This document shows, piece by piece, positions 14,431 to 16,152 of a stretch of 16,152 bases of DNA (the stretch's first letter is position 1; each line of letters opens with the position of its first letter). Position numbers and translations under genes: made by a program. Source of the stretch: Planctomycetota bacterium (GTDB lineage: Bacteria > Planctomycetota > Phycisphaerae > WQYP01); assembly GCA_021780285.1 (NCBI GenBank), contig JAJXZA010000354.1:1-16152 (forward strand), written 5' to 3'. A model generated the notes under the pieces. The model was not told the origin of the DNA. It worked only from the letters and a program-made list of their open reading frames with translations, and searched no databases.

Positions 14431-14446
14431 GGGCAAGCACTTTGCA
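14431..14446 (+). promoter_or_regulatory. Candidate sigma-54 promoter of the pseudopilin gene
   Basis: GGGCAAGCACTTTGCA matches the -24/-12 consensus TGGCAC-N5-TTGCA at nine of eleven defined positions and has the required GG-N10-GC spacing. Transcription would start near 14457, giving a leader of about 40 nt. Sigma-54 control of pilin genes is well known (PilR/PilS in Pseudomonas); applying it here is inference. Confidence 0.45.
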
Positions 14447-14495
14447 TGCCGCCAGAAGTGGTTCGTTTAAGGTTTAGTCAAGGCGCAGATATACC

Positions 14496-15242
14496 ATGAG
14501 CAGCCTCCTTTCATCAAAGTGCCTGAATCGCGGCCGTAACCGCAACAGTTATTGGACCGGCTTTACTCTTATTGAACTGCTGGTGGTTATCAGCATCATT
14601 GCGTTGCTGGTGGGACTGCTGCTGCCGGCGCTCCAGTTGGCCCGGCAATCTGCCTTACGAACCGCCTGCGCCGCGAACCTGCACGGACTTGGCGAAAGCT
14701 TTCAAGCCTACCTGCAAAGCCAGAGCAATAGCATCTTTCCGGTATGCCCTGAAATGCCAACTGTCAATTCTTCAGTCACGACGGATGATGGCTCGATCAT
14801 AGTTAACCCACCGCCGGTACAAAGCGTCATCAGCAGCGTACCGCCGCCGACAAGCATTCCCACCCCCAATTGGGTTCCCACCGCCAACGACGCCGCAACA
14901 CCCGCCGCCTGGGATTGCCCCGCCGACATCAACGGGTATAGCGACCCCTACACCGGCAAGAGCTATCCATCCTACTTTGCCTGTGAAGGCACCAGCTACC
15001 AATACAACATGGGCCTTTCCGGCGACCGAATTGAACGATGGCGCATCGGACCGGTTAATCATGGAATCTATCTTTATAATATTCTCCAAGCTCAGGGCAC
15101 TTGGGTGCTTTCAGACTTTGCCACGTTCCACGGGCCGCCGGGTCAGCCGCAATCGGCCAATATCCTGTTCGCCGACTGGCACGTGGGAACCGTGCTTGAT
15201 ATATCGCAAAGCGCCGGCCAACCGGTATGGTTTCATCATTAA
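14496..15242 (+). CDS. Prepilin-like (type II secretion/type IV pilin) protein
   Basis: A 248-aa protein with a class III signal: a basic leader of 22 residues ending TG, then FTLIELLVVISIIALLVGLLLPAL, with Glu at position 5 of the mature chain. A PilD-type peptidase would cut after Gly22 and methylate Phe23. A Pro-rich linker (about 90-135) leads to a globular part with WDCPADINGYSDPYTGKSYPSYF and the C-terminal NILFADWHVGTV, a variant of the FADGHV ending common in planctomycete pseudopilins. Two copies of Cys-containing motifs (CPAD, ACEG) may bridge. Only a weak AAGG site (14480-14483) precedes the ATG. The next gene begins 24 bp later. Planctomycetes carry many such genes scattered, so a specific machine cannot be named. 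Confidence 0.88.
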   Translation: MSSLLSSKCLNRGRNRNSYWTGFTLIELLVVISIIALLVGLLLPALQLARQSALRTACAANLHGLGESFQAYLQSQSNSIFPVCPEMPTVNSSVTTDDGSIIVNPPPVQSVISSVPPPTSIPTPNWVPTANDAATPAAWDCPADINGYSDPYTGKSYPSYFACEGTSYQYNMGLSGDRIERWRIGPVNHGIYLYNILQAQGTWVLSDFATFHGPPGQPQSANILFADWHVGTVLDISQSAGQPVWFHH

Positions 15243-15266
15243 AACGCCAAGTATACGGAGTTTAAC

Positions 15267-15860
15267 ATGACCGCCTCCAGCAAAACCAGCAAGCCTTCCA
15301 AATTTAAATCGTTCGTGCGCAACCACCGCTCGTCATTGCTGCTTACGGTGCTGCTATTGGCGCTTTTGGTGGTGTATGGGCGCATGTTTTTAACCAAGGC
15401 TGTGGCGGCACGCGGCGATACTCTTTCGCCGCAGGTGACCAAAATACTTCAAAGCGCAAACGGCCAAGTGCCGCAATTCCCAATGTTTGGCGGCCGGCAT
15501 TTTAACCGCGAGGCCTTTGAGAAAATGACCCCGGCCCAGCGCCGCGCCATGTTTGAGAAACGCCGCGCCCAGTTCGACGCGTTTTTCCTGGCGTTTGCCC
15601 ATGCGTCGCCGGCTGAGCAGCAGGCCATGGTTGCCGCCGCCAAGGCCCGGTTCCGCGCCATGCGGGCCAAATGGGCCCAGCGACGGGCCGCCCAAAACCA
15701 AAACGGCCAAGCCAACAACGGACACGGTCCGCACGGCCATGGCCGCGGCAATTGGCAGGCTCATTTGCCGCAAATGATGGCCAACGGTCTCATCCATGGC
15801 TCTCCGGAAATTCGCGCCGCGCGCACGGGCTTTTTCATGGCGCTTCACAACAGTCAATAA
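15267..15860 (+). CDS. Single-pass membrane protein of unknown function
   Basis: A 197-aa protein I do not recognise. A basic, Ser/Lys-rich cytoplasmic N-terminus is followed by one membrane helix (about 24-41, SLLLTVLLLALLVVYGRM) and a periplasmic part. The latter has a Phe/Gly segment, a highly charged helical region with MTPAQRRAMFEKRRAQF and SPAEQQAMVAAAKARFRAMRAKW (about 90-135), and a Gly/His/Asn-rich linker (NGHGPHGHGRG) that could bind metal. The charged helices echo the TPAQR-type repeats of periplasmic Spy/CpxP-like proteins, but similarity is only compositional. GGAG (15257-15260) lies six bases before the ATG. It probably shares a transcript with the pseudopilin gene and may assist its assembly; that is inference. 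Confidence 0.75.
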   Translation: MTASSKTSKPSKFKSFVRNHRSSLLLTVLLLALLVVYGRMFLTKAVAARGDTLSPQVTKILQSANGQVPQFPMFGGRHFNREAFEKMTPAQRRAMFEKRRAQFDAFFLAFAHASPAEQQAMVAAAKARFRAMRAKWAQRRAAQNQNGQANNGHGPHGHGRGNWQAHLPQMMANGLIHGSPEIRAARTGFFMALHNSQ

Positions 15861-16152
15861 TCGCTATCGCGCTACGACATGGTTGGCGACATACTCCGTA
15901 AGGTGAAAATTCCAAGCATCGGCATGGCGCAGCCCATAGCGCCATGCCGCAATTGAGCACGACAGCACGAAACAGCAGCAAGATGATATAAATCAAAATA
16001 ACAATATTCTCATTTGCAGCTGCGCCAATGCAGCCCCGCGCGTTCCACGGCACAGGAGCCGGTTGCGTTGTCTCGTCCTCAAAATTCACAAAATTGTATT
16101 GGCGTATGGCGTCGAAGGCTGCAGCGGTGCCAATTTGTTGTAAGTTGGTGTC
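15835..16152 (-). CDS. Possible partial gene entering from the right edge
   Basis: The minus strand is open from the window edge to a stop at 15835, about 105 codons. The first visible part (DTNLQQIGTAAAFDAIRQYN and the acidic FEDETTQ) looks protein-like, followed by a hydrophobic stretch (IVILIYIILLLFRAVVL) that could be a membrane helix. The last 40 residues are Cys-rich, unlike coding sequence, and cross a 10-bp hairpin and the end of the converging gene. The true end may be earlier if a frameshift exists, or the frame may be fortuitous. I do not recognise a family. Confidence 0.3.
   Translation of the reverse strand, partial: DTNLQQIGTAAAFDAIRQYNFVNFEDETTQPAPVPWNARGCIGAAANENIVILIYIILLLFRAVVLNCGMALWAAPCRCLEFSPYGVCRQPCRSAIAIIDCCEAP
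15921..15948. terminator. Hairpin between converging genes, possible bidirectional terminator
   Basis: GGCATGGCGC (15921-15930) and GCGCCATGCC (15939-15948) form a perfect 10-bp stem with an 8-nt loop, 60 bp after the membrane-protein stop. No T run follows on either strand, so terminator function is uncertain. Confidence 0.35.

Noticed and set aside
1..16152. CRISPR array, insertion sequence, tRNA or rRNA
   Set aside because: No regularly spaced repeats, transposase motifs, terminal inverted repeats or RNA gene signatures were seen on either strand.

Overview
The window looks like chromosomal DNA from a Gram-negative member of the Planctomycetota/PVC group, most likely Phycisphaerae-like. 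The evidence is the combination of two PEP-CTERM surface proteins, a prepilin-like protein with the planctomycete-style FADxHVG ending, an OprB porin (so an outer membrane is present), a standalone HNH nuclease of a type I associate with planctomycetes, and a GC-rich base composition. This placement is inference; no rRNA or tRNA gene was seen. 

Left third (1-6130): an iron-uptake locus. A promoter whose start region carries a perfect 23-bp palindrome of Fur 7-1-7 form precedes an FTR1/EfeU-type iron permease and an OprB-family porin. Running towards them, and ending only 12 bp from the porin stop, is a three-gene ABC importer read leftwards: a two-in-one permease, an ATPase, and a separate protein matching the C-terminal domain normally fused to this class of ATPase. 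The ATPase and the separate domain lie in the same frame, parted by a single UGA. No substrate-binding protein is present. 

Middle (6130-8870): two divergently transcribed paralogous exported PEP-CTERM proteins of a putative metalloprotease family, both with HEIDE where HExxH would be expected. They are separated by about 490 bp holding candidate promoters, an inverted repeat and a 5' leader with three successive hairpins. A strong terminator closes the rightward copy. 

Right half (8990-16152): mostly housekeeping genes. An HNH endonuclease is divergent from NAD(P)HX epimerase. Next is a likely operon of dihydropteroate synthase, a degenerate PIN-like small protein and an APH/methylthioribose-kinase-like phosphotransferase. 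Then come an exported thioredoxin-type glutathione peroxidase, and a pseudopilin with a single-pass membrane protein, preceded by a good sigma-54-type -24/-12 element. A possible partial leftward gene enters from the right edge. 

The best candidates for something undescribed are the Fur-box/FTR1/OprB unit facing an SBP-less ABC system with a UGA-split ATPase, and the divergent HEIDE PEP-CTERM pair with its structured leader.
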